Source: Albimonas donghaensis (GTDB lineage: Bacteria; Pseudomonadota; Alphaproteobacteria; Rhodobacterales; Rhodobacteraceae). Taken from it: 64,000 nt of DNA. The DNA lies in contig NZ_FNMZ01000001.1 in the NCBI RefSeq assembly GCF_900106695.1, positions 434,001 through 498,000 of the forward strand. Direction: 5' to 3'. Position 1 is the stretch's first letter, and every line of letters begins with the position of its first letter. Made by a program: the position numbers and the translations under genes. This document shows positions 48,367 through 56,976 of this stretch, piece by piece. Below the pieces are notes generated by a model that searched no databases, was not told the origin of the DNA, and worked only from the letters and a program-made list of their open reading frames with translations.

Positions 48367-49179
48367 TCAGCGCCAGTCGGGCTCGCGCTTTTCCAGGAAC
48401 GCCTGCACGCCCTCGGCGGTGTCGCGGTGGACCATGTTCTCGGCCATCACCCGGCCGGTATAGGCGTAGGCGGCCTCCAGCCCCATCTCGGCCTGGGCGT
48501 AGAAGGCCATCTTGCCGGTCCGCACCGCCACGCCCAGCTTGCCCGCCACCCGGGCCGCCAGGTCCATCGCCGCCGCGCCCTGTTCCCCGTCGGGAACCGC
48601 GCGGTTGATCAGCCCGATCTCGGCGGCCCGCGCGGCGGAGATGAATTCGCCCGTGGTCAGCATTTCGAAGGCGTGCTTGGCGGGCACGTTGCGGGTCAGC
48701 GCCACCATCGGCGTCGAGCAGAACAGCCCGATATTCACCCCGTTGACCCCGAACCGCGTCGAGTCCGCCGCCACCGCCATGTCGCAGGTCGCCACCAGCT
48801 GGCAGCCCGCCGCGGTGGCGATGCCGTGAACCTCGGCGATCACCGGCTGGGGCAGGCGGGTGATCGAGGTCATCATGCGCCCGCATTGCGCGAACAGCGC
48901 GTTGTAATAGGCCCGTCCGCCGTCGGGCGCCTGGCGGGCGGCCTGCATCTCCTTCAGGTCATGGCCGGCGCAAAAGGCCTTGCCCGCCCCGCGCAGCACC
49001 ACCGCGCGCACCGACGCGTCGACCGAGAGCGCGTCGAGCTCGCCCTGCAGGCGGGCCAGCATCGCCTCCGACAAGGGATTGATCCGCGCCGGCGCGTTCA
49101 GCGTCAGCCGGGCGACGCCGTCGATGTCTTCGCGCAGGACCAGGTCTTCGGCATCGGTTCGGGCGGCGGCGTCGGTCAT
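48367..49179 (-). CDS. enoyl-CoA hydratase/isomerase family protein
   Basis: A 270-aa crotonase-fold enzyme. The oxyanion-hole segments are FCAGHDLKEM and HGIATAAGCQLVATCDMAVA. The second resembles the pattern of eukaryotic ECHDC3-like hydratases. The usual catalytic Glu pair of true enoyl-CoA hydratase is not clear (the second position lies in NGVNIGLFCSTP), so hydratase activity is uncertain. ATG 49179 follows AGGAGAG. It is divergent from the thioesterase gene, and both may serve acyl-CoA turnover. Confidence 0.82.
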   Translation of the reverse strand: MTDAAARTDAEDLVLREDIDGVARLTLNAPARINPLSEAMLARLQGELDALSVDASVRAVVLRGAGKAFCAGHDLKEMQAARQAPDGGRAYYNALFAQCGRMMTSITRLPQPVIAEVHGIATAAGCQLVATCDMAVAADSTRFGVNGVNIGLFCSTPMVALTRNVPAKHAFEMLTTGEFISAARAAEIGLINRAVPDGEQGAAAMDLAARVAGKLGVAVRTGKMAFYAQAEMGLEAAYAYTGRVMAENMVHRDTAEGVQAFLEKREPDWR

Positions 49180-49326
49180 CGGGTCTCTCCTGCAGGGGCG
49201 GGCCTGTTCGGGCGAGCGCATCCTAGTCGGCGGGGCGGGCGGCTTCCACTCCCTTCGCCCGGCCCTTGACCTTCGCCCCCCGGCCCGCATTCTGCCCCGA
49301 AACGAAATCAGGGGAGGGCAGGGCGC

Positions 49327-49767
49327 ATGACGACGCCGCGGACGACGCATTTCAACGAGGCCGAGCTGGGCGCCTATCTCGACGAGGTCTTCCCGGAGAC
49401 CGCCGGCCGCTTCGTGGTGGAGCAGGTGGCGCCGATGTTCGTGCGCATGCGCATGAAGATCGGGCCGCTGGACCTGCGGCCGGGGGGGACGATCTCGGGC
49501 CCCGCGATGTTCACCCTGGCGGATTGCGCCTATTACGCGGTGACGCTGGCGATGATCGGGCGGCAGGCGCTGACGGTGACGACCAACTGCTCGATCAACT
49601 TCATGCGCAAGCCCGAGCCGCGGGACCTGATCTGCGAGGCCCGGATCTTCAAGCTGGGCCGGGTGCTGAGCGTGGGCGACGCCACGATCCTCTCGCCGGG
49701 GGTGGAGGGGCCGGTGGCCCATGCCACGCTGACCTACTCGATCCCGCCGGCGCCGCTCGCGCCCTAG
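49327..49767 (+). CDS. PaaI-family hotdog thioesterase
   Basis: A 146-aa hotdog-fold protein. RPGGTISGPAMFTLADCAYYAVTLAMIG holds the catalytic Asp/Asn region of PaaI-like thioesterases, and TTNCSINFMRKPEPRDL is the second conserved strand. It probably hydrolyses small or aromatic acyl-CoAs as a tetramer. GGGGAGGG precedes the ATG. It sits head to head with the enoyl-CoA hydratase gene. Confidence 0.87.
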   Translation: MTTPRTTHFNEAELGAYLDEVFPETAGRFVVEQVAPMFVRMRMKIGPLDLRPGGTISGPAMFTLADCAYYAVTLAMIGRQALTVTTNCSINFMRKPEPRDLICEARIFKLGRVLSVGDATILSPGVEGPVAHATLTYSIPPAPLAP

Positions 49768-49789
49768 GCCGGGGGCGCGGCGGGCGGGA

Positions 49790-51001
49790 TCACTCGCGCC
49801 CGCTTCGGGCGTCGCGGGCGCGGCCGGTCACCCGGTCGGGCGGGTTGGCCATGGCCGCGGCCTGGGCATGGCCATGCGCCTTGCGCCGCGCTTCGCCAGA
49901 GGACGCCGATTGGGGGGGCGGCTGGGACACCGACCGGGGCGCCGAAGGGCGACGGCCGAGCCGGGTTCGGCCGTCATCCATCCAGCCCGCCTCGCGCAGA
50001 TCACGCAGGCGGGCGCGACTGACCGGGATCTCCTCGCCGTTGACCAGGGTCAGGGCGGCGCGGTCGCCGTCGCGGCGCACCTCGCGCACCGCCCGACGCG
50101 CCACCCAGTGCGAGCGGTGGACGCGCAGGCCCTCCTCGGGCCAGGCCTCGTCCATGGCGTCGCCGAGGCGCATCAGCAGCATCTCCTCGCCGCCGTCCGT
50201 GGCGACCGAGACGTAGTGGTCGTTCATGGTCAACCGCAGCAGGGCGCCGCGCTTGTCGGCGGGCAGTCGGCGGAGCAGGGGCGGCCCGCTCGCGATGTCG
50301 GCCCGCGCTGTCGGGGCCGCCCGCGAGATCCGCGCGGGCGCCGCCGCGGTCGGGGGTGCGGACGCCGCCGTGGGCGTGGGCGTCGTCTTGGTTGGGGCGA
50401 TCCAATCCGCCTCCGACTTCGTCGCCACGCGCGCAGGGGGCGCGAGCGAGGGCTCCTGCGCCTCGGGGGGCGCCACGGGGGGCGTTGAGCTCCGCATCGC
50501 CTCGCCGGGCGCGTGATAGGCGAGGCCGTCCTGCGCGGAGGCGGGCGGCGAGCGGTCCAGCGCCGGCAGGCCCATCGGGCGTCCCATGACCAGCCGCGAC
50601 TTCGCCTCCAGCAACAGGGTCAGCGCCGCGTAGACCGGCAAGGCCGCGAACCAGGCGCCGAAACCATAGGGCGTTCCCAACGCCAGCGCCCGCAGCCCTC
50701 CAAGGATCAACGCCACGAAAGGCGCCGAGGCCGCGACCGTGATCACAAGCGTGGAGAGCGCCGAGGCCCCGCTGGGCCGCATCGCCGCTTCGACACCGCT
50801 GCCGATCAGGGTCGACACCGCCCAGGCGCCGCCAAGCGCCACCAGCCAGTAGAGCATCCGGTCCGCCGGCCCGTAGGCGCCGGCCGCTCCGAACGGCATG
50901 GCCACCGCGAACAACCCTGAGGTGATGGCCCAGATCGCCCATAGCCGCGGGGAGGCGATCCGGCGACGCCATTCGCGAAGCGCGAATGTCAGAATATCCA
51001 T
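49790..51001 (-). CDS. membrane-bound LytTR DNA-binding regulator
   Basis: A 403-aa protein. Four hydrophobic segments occupy residues about 15-145. A Pro/Ala-rich linker follows to about 240, then a LytTR DNA-binding domain (about 245-340: MNDHYVSVATDGGEEMLLMRLGDAM, then GLRVHRSHWVARRAV) and a disordered basic tail. There is no receiver domain and no kinase gene nearby. It would sense a signal in the membrane and bind DNA directly. Targets are unknown. Confidence 0.83.
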   Translation of the reverse strand: MDILTFALREWRRRIASPRLWAIWAITSGLFAVAMPFGAAGAYGPADRMLYWLVALGGAWAVSTLIGSGVEAAMRPSGASALSTLVITVAASAPFVALILGGLRALALGTPYGFGAWFAALPVYAALTLLLEAKSRLVMGRPMGLPALDRSPPASAQDGLAYHAPGEAMRSSTPPVAPPEAQEPSLAPPARVATKSEADWIAPTKTTPTPTAASAPPTAAAPARISRAAPTARADIASGPPLLRRLPADKRGALLRLTMNDHYVSVATDGGEEMLLMRLGDAMDEAWPEEGLRVHRSHWVARRAVREVRRDGDRAALTLVNGEEIPVSRARLRDLREAGWMDDGRTRLGRRPSAPRSVSQPPPQSASSGEARRKAHGHAQAAAMANPPDRVTGRARDARSGRE

Positions 51002-51823
51002 GGTTCACGTCCGTTCGCGAAGTTCGATAGGTCTCTTGCGAAAACCAGTTTGAACATCCAACCCTAATGCGTCCAGCCTGTTTCGCGTCGCAAGGGTTGC
51101 TGGTCCCATCCCTTCGACGGACCTGCGCGAGGCGGTGGGATGAGCGGCTGGCCGGACCTCGACGGCCAGTGTTCCATTGACCGGATGCGGGGCCCGGAAC
51201 TGGCGCGCTTCACTGGGGAGCCAAGCGCCGGACGGGCGCGGGAGAGCGGCGGCGGCGGCCGGCGACTCTCCCGCACGCGCCCCCCGGATACCTGGGGGAT
51301 CCGGAGGCGCGTGGCGTTCGTCGCCAACAACACCGGGGAGACTGACGCAGCGGACCTGCGCTTCGGCGCGGTCGGCTGCGGCCCGCGGCCGGGTTCGGGG
51401 GAACCCGCCGCGGGCGTATTTTCGCCCCTGCGCGACCTTCGCCGACCTCCTCCCGCCCGAGTCCCGCGCCCGACTTGGCCCGACGTTTCGGTCCGTCTCG
51501 TGTCGGAGCGTATCGGATCGTCCTGAAGCGTTCGGCCGAGCCCCATGCGCGCGGCGGCGCCGGCGGGGGCGCTCGGGAGGGGGCGAAAAGTGGGGTATAT
51601 GAAAACCCCACTGGCAAGCGCATGGAATTCCTTGCGGGATTTCGCCCATATCCCCGCGTAATGCGATTGACATGGGCCGGGGAATCCTTAGAAGGCGCGC
51701 ATCCATCCGTCGTCGGGACCGTCCCGCGCGCCGGAAGCCGTCACTGCGCCAGGGCCGACGCCTCCGGCGTCTCCGAAGCGAAGGATCGCAGGCGCGCCGC
51801 GCGCCACGAAAGCGAAGGGATCC
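51002..51823. other. 822-bp divergent spacer lytTR/rplM
   Basis: No gene is supported. It contains a perfect 8-bp inverted repeat AGTGGGGT/ACCCCACT at 51589-51612 with an 8-base A/T-rich loop, then the rplM promoter. GGCGCGC (51694-51700) and GCGCGCC (51726-51732) can also pair at the promoter/leader junction. The first 400 bp next to the LytTR gene are featureless to my eye. Confidence 0.5.
51667..51694 (+). promoter_or_regulatory. rplM-rpsI promoter
   Basis: A perfect TTGACA (51667-51672) is followed after 16 bp by TAGAAG (51689-51694), four of six matches to the -10 consensus. It would start a leader of about 120 nt before rplM. Confidence 0.55.
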
Positions 51824-52288
51824 ATGAAGACCTTTTCCGCCAAGCCGTCCGATATCGACAAGAAGTGGGTCGTGATCGACGCCGAAGGCGTGGTGCTGGG
51901 CCGTCTGGCCGTCATCATCGCCACCCGTCTGCGGGGCAAGCACAAAGCCTCGTTCACGCCGCATATGGACATGGGTGACAACGTTATCGTCATCAATGCC
52001 GACAAGGTCCAGCTGACCGGCCGCAAGCGCGCCGACAAGGTGTACTACTGGCACACCGGTCACCCGGGCGGCATCAAGCAGCGCACCGCCGCGCAGATCC
52101 TCGACGGGCGTTTCCCCGAGCGGGTGGTCGAAAAGGCCGTGCAGCGCATGATGCCGGGCGGTCCGCTGTCCCGCAAGCAGCTGTCCAACATGCGCGTCTA
52201 CGCCGGCGCGGAGCATCCGCACACGGCGCAGGAGCCCGAGGTGATCGACGTCGCCGCCATGAACTCCAAGAACACGCGGAGCGCCTGA
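51824..52288 (+). CDS. rplM: 50S ribosomal protein L13
   Basis: A 154-aa large-subunit ribosomal protein, an early assembly protein on 23S r[25 protein letters not shown] at the N terminus and GMKP-equivalent [25 protein letters not shown] are standard. Of typical length. It forms an operon with rpsI, one nucleotide apart. It uses AAGCGAAGGG as ribosome binding region. Confidence 0.97.
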   Translation: MKTFSAKPSDIDKKWVVIDAEGVVLGRLAVIIATRLRGKHKASFTPHMDMGDNVIVINADKVQLTGRKRADKVYYWHTGHPGGIKQRTAAQILDGRFPERVVEKAVQRMMPGGPLSRKQLSNMRVYAGAEHPHTAQEPEVIDVAAMNSKNTRSA

Positions 52289-52289
52289 T

Positions 52290-52778
52290 ATGTCCGACGA
52301 CCTGAAGTCGCTCGACGAGCTCTCGACCCTCACCTCCGGCGAAGACGCCATCGTCGAAATCGCCGCCCCGCGCGAGCCGGTGCGCGACTCGCTGGGCCGC
52401 TCCTACGCCACCGGCAAGCGCAAGGACGCGGTCGCCCGCGTCTGGGTGAAGCCCGGCACCGGCAAGGTCGTGGTCAACGGCAAGCCGATGGCCGAGTACT
52501 TCGCCCGCCCCGTGCTGCAGATGGTTCTGGCGCAGGCTTTCTCGGTCTGCGACGTGGAAGGCCAGTTCGACGTGATGGCCACCGTCAAGGGCGGCGGTCT
52601 GTCCGGTCAGGCCGGCGCGGTGAAGCACGGCGTGTCCAAGGCGCTGACGCTCTATGATCCGAGCCTGCGCCCGGCCCTCAAGGCCGCCGGCTTCCTGACC
52701 CGCGACGCCCGCGTGGTGGAGCGCAAGAAGTACGGCCGCCGCAAGGCCCGTCGTTCCTTCCAGTTCTCCAAGCGCTGA
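52290..52778 (+). CDS. rpsI: 30S ribosomal protein S9
   Basis: A 162-aa small-subunit protein whose C-terminal tail [16 protein letters not shown] reaches the P-site t[24 protein letters not shown] is the family start. A 35-residue acidic N-terminal extension ([18 protein letters not shown]) is usual for Rhodobacterales. It follows rplM by one base. Confidence 0.97.
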   Translation: MSDDLKSLDELSTLTSGEDAIVEIAAPREPVRDSLGRSYATGKRKDAVARVWVKPGTGKVVVNGKPMAEYFARPVLQMVLAQAFSVCDVEGQFDVMATVKGGGLSGQAGAVKHGVSKALTLYDPSLRPALKAAGFLTRDARVVERKKYGRRKARRSFQFSKR

Positions 52779-52825
52779 TCCGGGCGCCGGTCTTCGGGCC
52801 GGCTCTCGCGACCGCGGAACATCGA

Positions 52826-52857
52826 CGGCCGCGCCCTGTCCGGGGCGCGGCCGTTTT
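52826..52857 (+). terminator. rplM-rpsI intrinsic terminator
   Basis: An 11-bp perfect stem (52826-52836 with 52843-52853) and TTTT at 52854-52857 lie 48 bp after the rpsI stop. Confidence 0.9.
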
Positions 52858-53054
52858 CGTGCGCCAGGCCGCGCCTCTGGCCCCCCGGCCCGGACCCGCG
52901 CGCGCCGAGGGGGACGGAGGGTCGAGGACCGCGCGCCTCTTCCCGGCGCGGCGCTTCGCGATCAGGGGGAGGGAGCAGGCGGCCGCCCGCGCCTCGTCCC
53001 CGGCCGCGCCGGCCAGGCGCGCGCAGCCCCTGCGCATCAAGGCGGAAGCGGCGA

Positions 53055-53936
53055 TCAGCCGATGACGTCCGCGCGTCTCTCAAGCAGGCTTTCGTAGAGG
53101 AAATCGACGAAGAGCCTGACCCGATGCACCCGGCGCAGATCGCCGTGCATCAGCACCCAGGTCGAGCGGCGCCGGTCGAGATCGGTCCCCGGCACCCGCT
53201 GCAGCTCGGGAAAGACGCTTTGCACCCAGGCGGCCAGAAAGGTCATGCCGGCGCCGGCCCGGGCGAGGTGCATGTGCATCGCCGGATCGGCGATGGCATG
53301 CCGCACCTTCGCGCCGGGAAAGGGCGAGGCGGCGATCATGGCCTGCAATTCAGGCGCCGCGCCGTAGCCCAGCCAGGTCAGTCCCTCGCCGCGGGGCCCG
53401 GCGTCGTGCAGATGCCGGTCGATGTAGCCGCGCGAGGCGAAGACGCCCAGCGACAACGGAAACAGCTTGCGCCCCACCGCATCGCCTTCGGGTTCGGTCA
53501 CATGGCGGATCGAGACGTCGGTCTCCAGTCGGTCGATCGAGTCGATGCCATAGGACAGGTTCATGTCGATATGGATGTCGGGATAGAGCGACAGGAACGC
53601 GCCCAGAACCGGCGCCAGCAGGAAATGCGCGGTCATCGGGTCGGCGGACAGCCGGATGCGTCCCGCCGCCTCGCCGTCCAGCCCGCGAACGGCGTTGAAC
53701 CCCTGACGCAGGGCCGCCTCCGCCTCCAGCGCCTGGGGCAGCAGCTTGCGGCCCGCCGCCGACAGCTCCAGCCCGCCCGCGCTGCGCCGGAACAGCTGGA
53801 CGCCCAGTTGCGCCTCCAGCCCCTCGATCTGCCGGCGCACGGTGGCATGGGCGCCGTCCAACTGCTCGGCGGCCCCGCGCAAAGAGCCCGCCCGCGCCAC
53901 GGCCAGAAAGGCCGGAAGAGATTTCCAATCCACCAT
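53055..53936 (-). CDS. LysR-family transcriptional regulator
   Basis: A 293-aa LTTR. The N-terminal helix-turn-helix is AGSLRGAAEQLDGAHATVRRQIEGLEAQLG, followed by LFRRSAGGLELSAAGR. The effector domain runs from about residue 90. It is divergent from the MDR reductase gene, and a dyad CACCGGA-N15-TCCGGTG lies between them, so it probably controls that gene and itself. The inducer is unknown. Confidence 0.9.
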   Translation of the reverse strand: MVDWKSLPAFLAVARAGSLRGAAEQLDGAHATVRRQIEGLEAQLGVQLFRRSAGGLELSAAGRKLLPQALEAEAALRQGFNAVRGLDGEAAGRIRLSADPMTAHFLLAPVLGAFLSLYPDIHIDMNLSYGIDSIDRLETDVSIRHVTEPEGDAVGRKLFPLSLGVFASRGYIDRHLHDAGPRGEGLTWLGYGAAPELQAMIAASPFPGAKVRHAIADPAMHMHLARAGAGMTFLAAWVQSVFPELQRVPGTDLDRRRSTWVLMHGDLRRVHRVRLFVDFLYESLLERRADVIG

Positions 53937-53955
53937 ACGGGGCGATTATGAACCA

Positions 53956-53984
53956 CACCGGAGCGTTTGCGGCAATGTCCGGTG
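53956..53984. promoter_or_regulatory. candidate LysR operator
   Basis: CACCGGA (53956-53962) and TCCGGTG (53978-53984) form a perfect 7-bp inverted repeat around a 15-bp centre that itself holds the near-palindrome TTGCGGCAA. It lies 19 bp before the lysR start and 49 bp before the reductase start. Confidence 0.5.
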
Positions 53985-54033
53985 AGCATTCGGTCCGATA
54001 GGCGTTCGACGTCACACCGAAAGGAACACCCCC

Positions 54034-55014
54034 ATGACCGCCACGCTCACCGCATGGAGCATTGATCGCTACGGCGCCCCCGAGGTTCTGAGCCCGGTGA
54101 CGCGCCCGGTTCCGGCGCCCGCACCCGGCGAGATCCTGATCCGTATCCGCGCCTCGGCCGTCACCCGCGCCGACGGCATGATGCGGGCCGGGCGGCCGGT
54201 TTTCGCGCGGCCGTTCCTCGGCCTGCGGCGCCCGCGCCGGAACCTGTCGGGCACGGGGCTGTCGGGCGAGGTGATCGGCGTGGGCGACGGGGTCGGCCGG
54301 TTTGCGGTGGGCGATGCCGTCTTCGGCGAGGCGGGGCTGAAATTCGGGGCCAACGCCAGCCATATCCGCCTCGACGAATCCGGCGTGCTGATGAAGAAGC
54401 CCCGGGCGCTGTCGCATGAGGACGCCGCCGTGATGTGCGACGGTCCGCTGACCTCCTGGCATTTTCTGCACGAGGTCGCGGGGCTGCGTCAGGGTCAGCG
54501 CATCCTCATCCTGGGCGGGTCCGGCAGCCTCGGCACGGCTGCGGTGCAGATCGCCGCGGCCGCGGGCGCGCATGTCGTCGCCACCTGCAGCGCGGGGAAC
54601 GCCGCCTTGGTGGCGGGGCTCGGGGCGGAACGGGTCATCGACCATGCGCGGGAGGATTTCACCGCCCTGCCGGAGCGCTTTGACGTGATCTTCGACACGC
54701 TCGGCGTCAGCGCCTTCGGGGCGGCCAGCCCCCGGCTGACGGAGGCCGGGCGCTATATCTGCCCCGTGCTGAGCCCGTCGCTGCTGGGCGCGATGCTGCG
54801 AAGCCGCCTGTCCGGCCGGCGTCGGGCGTTGTTCAGCGCCGCCGGCCTGCAACCGCCCGAGCTCCTGCGCGCCCACCTTTCCCGCCTGCTGGCCATGGTG
54901 GAGGCCGGAACCCTGGCGCCGGTGCTCGACCGGGTCTATCCGCTGGCCGATCTGGTCGAGGCGCATCGCTACATGGAGACGGGGCGCAAGCGCGGCAACG
55001 TGGTCGTCATGTGA
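54034..55014 (+). CDS. MDR-family NAD(P)H quinone/alkenal reductase
   Basis: A 326-aa medium-chain dehydrogenase/reductase of the zinc-free quinone oxidoreductase type. The N-terminal domain starts WSIDRYGAPEVLSPVTRPVP. GLSGEVIGVGDGVGRFAVGDAVFGE is the GroES-like core. The Rossmann glycine motif is ILGGSGSLGTAAVQIA. The structural and catalytic Cys/His zinc ligands are absent. It probably reduces quinones or enones with NADPH. AAAGGA lies upstream. It is likely regulated by the divergent LysR protein. Confidence 0.87.
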   Translation: MTATLTAWSIDRYGAPEVLSPVTRPVPAPAPGEILIRIRASAVTRADGMMRAGRPVFARPFLGLRRPRRNLSGTGLSGEVIGVGDGVGRFAVGDAVFGEAGLKFGANASHIRLDESGVLMKKPRALSHEDAAVMCDGPLTSWHFLHEVAGLRQGQRILILGGSGSLGTAAVQIAAAAGAHVVATCSAGNAALVAGLGAERVIDHAREDFTALPERFDVIFDTLGVSAFGAASPRLTEAGRYICPVLSPSLLGAMLRSRLSGRRRALFSAAGLQPPELLRAHLSRLLAMVEAGTLAPVLDRVYPLADLVEAHRYMETGRKRGNVVVM

Positions 55015-55020
55015 CCTGCG

Positions 55021-55048
55021 CCCCCCCCCCCGTGACCGCGCCCCCCCC
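55021..55048. repeat. two C homopolymer tracts
   Basis: Eleven Cs (55021-55031) and eight Cs (55041-55048) lie between the convergent reductase and WYL-regulator genes. Being outside both reading frames, length changes would not shift a frame. Confidence 0.8.
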
Positions 55049-55058
55049 GTGCCCGCGG

Positions 55059-55772
55059 CTAGGCGTATCGAACGGGTTGCACGCCGGCATCGAAAGGCAC
55101 GCGCCTCGATCGGAATGCCGGGCCTTCGATGACCTCGGGTCGGCTGATCCGGTCCATGCGGAAATGCCGGAAATCTTCGCGCATCGGGTCCCAGGCGACG
55201 AGATACCAGAGCGGCGGCAGGATCAGCATGGCCTGCGGCTCGACCTGCCGCTCGGTCTCGGTCCCCTTCGCGTCGCGATAGCGGAACTTCAGCCGCGACC
55301 GTTCGAGAAACGCCTGCTCGAATGCGGGCGACAGGGCGGCCTCCGTATCGCCCAGGGTCGACGTGTCGACCTGGGGCGCCAGCGGCCCGACATAGAGACA
55401 GTCGAGCAGGCGGCGCAGATCGCGGAGCGTGTCGGGTGGCAAGGTCTTCTCGATCTTGGCCAGCCCGGCGTCGGCGAGGCTCGAGAACGGAAGCGTCCGG
55501 GCGGCGCGCATACTTGAGACGCAGACGATGAGCGCGAAGACCTCGGTGACCGTCAGGCGCGCCGTCGCCGGCACGGAGCCCGGGTCCAGCCGCAGGCCCC
55601 CGCCGCGGCCCTGTTCGGCGTGGATCACGTAGCCCTCGTCGCGCAGCGCCGACAGGTCGCGCAGGATGGTGCTGCGCGATGCGCCGACCTCCCGGACCAG
55701 CGCGGCGAGGGTGCTCGTCCCTGTGCGGCGCAGGGTCCGCAGGATGGCGTCTTGTCGACCACGGCTTTTCAT
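55059..55772 (-). CDS. YafY-type HTH/WYL domain regulator
   Basis: A 237-aa regulator with an N-terminal winged helix (RQDAILRTLRRTGTSTLAALVREVGASRSTILRDLSALRDEG) and a C-terminal WYL domain (SRLKFRYRDAKGTETERQVEPQAMLILPPLWYLVAWDP). WYL proteins sense ligands, sometimes nucleic acids or nucleotides. It is divergent from the epoxide hydrolase gene, with a palindrome between them. It is therefore probably a local repressor. Confidence 0.9.
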   Translation of the reverse strand: MKSRGRQDAILRTLRRTGTSTLAALVREVGASRSTILRDLSALRDEGYVIHAEQGRGGGLRLDPGSVPATARLTVTEVFALIVCVSSMRAARTLPFSSLADAGLAKIEKTLPPDTLRDLRRLLDCLYVGPLAPQVDTSTLGDTEAALSPAFEQAFLERSRLKFRYRDAKGTETERQVEPQAMLILPPLWYLVAWDPMREDFRHFRMDRISRPEVIEGPAFRSRRVPFDAGVQPVRYA

Positions 55773-55800
55773 GGCGGCTCCCTAGCACACAAAGGCGTCA

Positions 55801-55812
55801 GGTTCTGGAACC
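55801..55812. promoter_or_regulatory. palindrome, candidate WYL-regulator operator
   Basis: GGTTC-TG-GAACC is a perfect dyad 29 bp upstream of the yafY-like start and 49 bp before the epoxide hydrolase start, in an A/T-richer spot. Confidence 0.4.
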
Positions 55813-55860
55813 GTTTTGATCTAGGCGTTCGCCGAGCTGACACGCAAAGGAGACGCCGCC

Positions 55861-56805
55861 ATGACCCGAACCGCCGATTTCCCCGCCCCCACGCGCGTTG
55901 CGCTGGGCGACGCCCGCCTCGAGGTCTTCGAGGCCGGTCGGGAGAACCGGGGAAATCCGATCGTGCTGTGCCACGGATGGCCCGAGCACGCCTATTCCTG
56001 GCGCCACCAGATGCCGGCGCTGGCGGCGGCGGGCTATCACGTCATCGTCCCGAACCAGCGGGGCTACGGGAACTCGTCGCGTCCGTCGCAGGTGGAGGCC
56101 TACGACATCGCCCGGCTGACGGGCGACCTCGCCGCGCTTCTCGATCATTTCGGGTATCGGGACGCCGTTTTCGTCGGCCATGACTGGGGCGCGAACGTCG
56201 TGTGGAGCATGGCGCTGCTGCATCCGGCCCGCGTGAGGCGGATCATCAACCTGGCGCTGCCCTACCAGCCCCGCACCCCGATCCCGTGGGTCGAGTTCCT
56301 GGAGGGCGTGTTCGGGCCCGACAACCACCTTGTGCATTTCAACCGTCAACCCGGCGTGGCGGACGCCGTGCTGGACGCGAATGCCGGTCGCTTCCTGCGC
56401 AACCTCCTGCGCAGGAACCAGCCTTCCGCGCCGCCCGAGCCGGGCATGATGATGATCAACCTCGCCACGGCCGAGGCGCCTTCCGGCGATCCGCTGATGA
56501 GCGACGAGGATCTCGCCGTCTTCATCGCGGCATTCGAGGCGTCGGGCTTCGCCGCCAGCATCAACTGGTACAGGAACCTGGATCGCAACTGGCGCATCCT
56601 GGCGGATGTCGACCCCGTCGTCCGCCAGCCCGCCCTGATGATCCATGGGACGCGGGACATGATCCCGCCGTCCGAGACGCTTTCGGAGTTCGTCCCGAAC
56701 GCGGAGGTGCTGAGCCTCGACTGCGGCCACTGGATCCAGCAGGAGAAGCCCGACGAGACCACCGAGGCCATGCTGGGCTGGCTCGCGGTCCGGCAGGCGG
56801 CGTAG
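55861..56805 (+). CDS. alpha/beta hydrolase, epoxide hydrolase type
   Basis: A 314-aa hydrolase. HGWPEHAYSWR is the oxyanion-hole HGxP motif. GHDWGANVVW carries the nucleophilic Asp, which marks the epoxide hydrolase/haloalkane dehalogenase branch. LDCGHWIQQEKPDE holds the catalytic His. The cap domain (residues about 140-230) contains an SINWYRNLDRNW segment with the Tyr typical of epoxide hydrolases. AAAGGAGA lies before the ATG. It fits an electrophile-detoxification cluster. Confidence 0.88.
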   Translation: MTRTADFPAPTRVALGDARLEVFEAGRENRGNPIVLCHGWPEHAYSWRHQMPALAAAGYHVIVPNQRGYGNSSRPSQVEAYDIARLTGDLAALLDHFGYRDAVFVGHDWGANVVWSMALLHPARVRRIINLALPYQPRTPIPWVEFLEGVFGPDNHLVHFNRQPGVADAVLDANAGRFLRNLLRRNQPSAPPEPGMMMINLATAEAPSGDPLMSDEDLAVFIAAFEASGFAASINWYRNLDRNWRILADVDPVVRQPALMIHGTRDMIPPSETLSEFVPNAEVLSLDCGHWIQQEKPDETTEAMLGWLAVRQAA

Positions 56806-56976
56806 GCGGGGGCGGTGCGGGGCAGTGCGGGGCAGGGTGGCGCGGGGCTCTCCGGCAAGACCGGAGGGCTCGCGCCGTTTCCCGCCCGTGCTAGGCTCAG
56901 GCGGATCGCGACCCGTCGGGCGCGCGCCCGCAACGAACGCCCGCAACGAACGCCAGGGAGGCGACGACAGAGAGGC

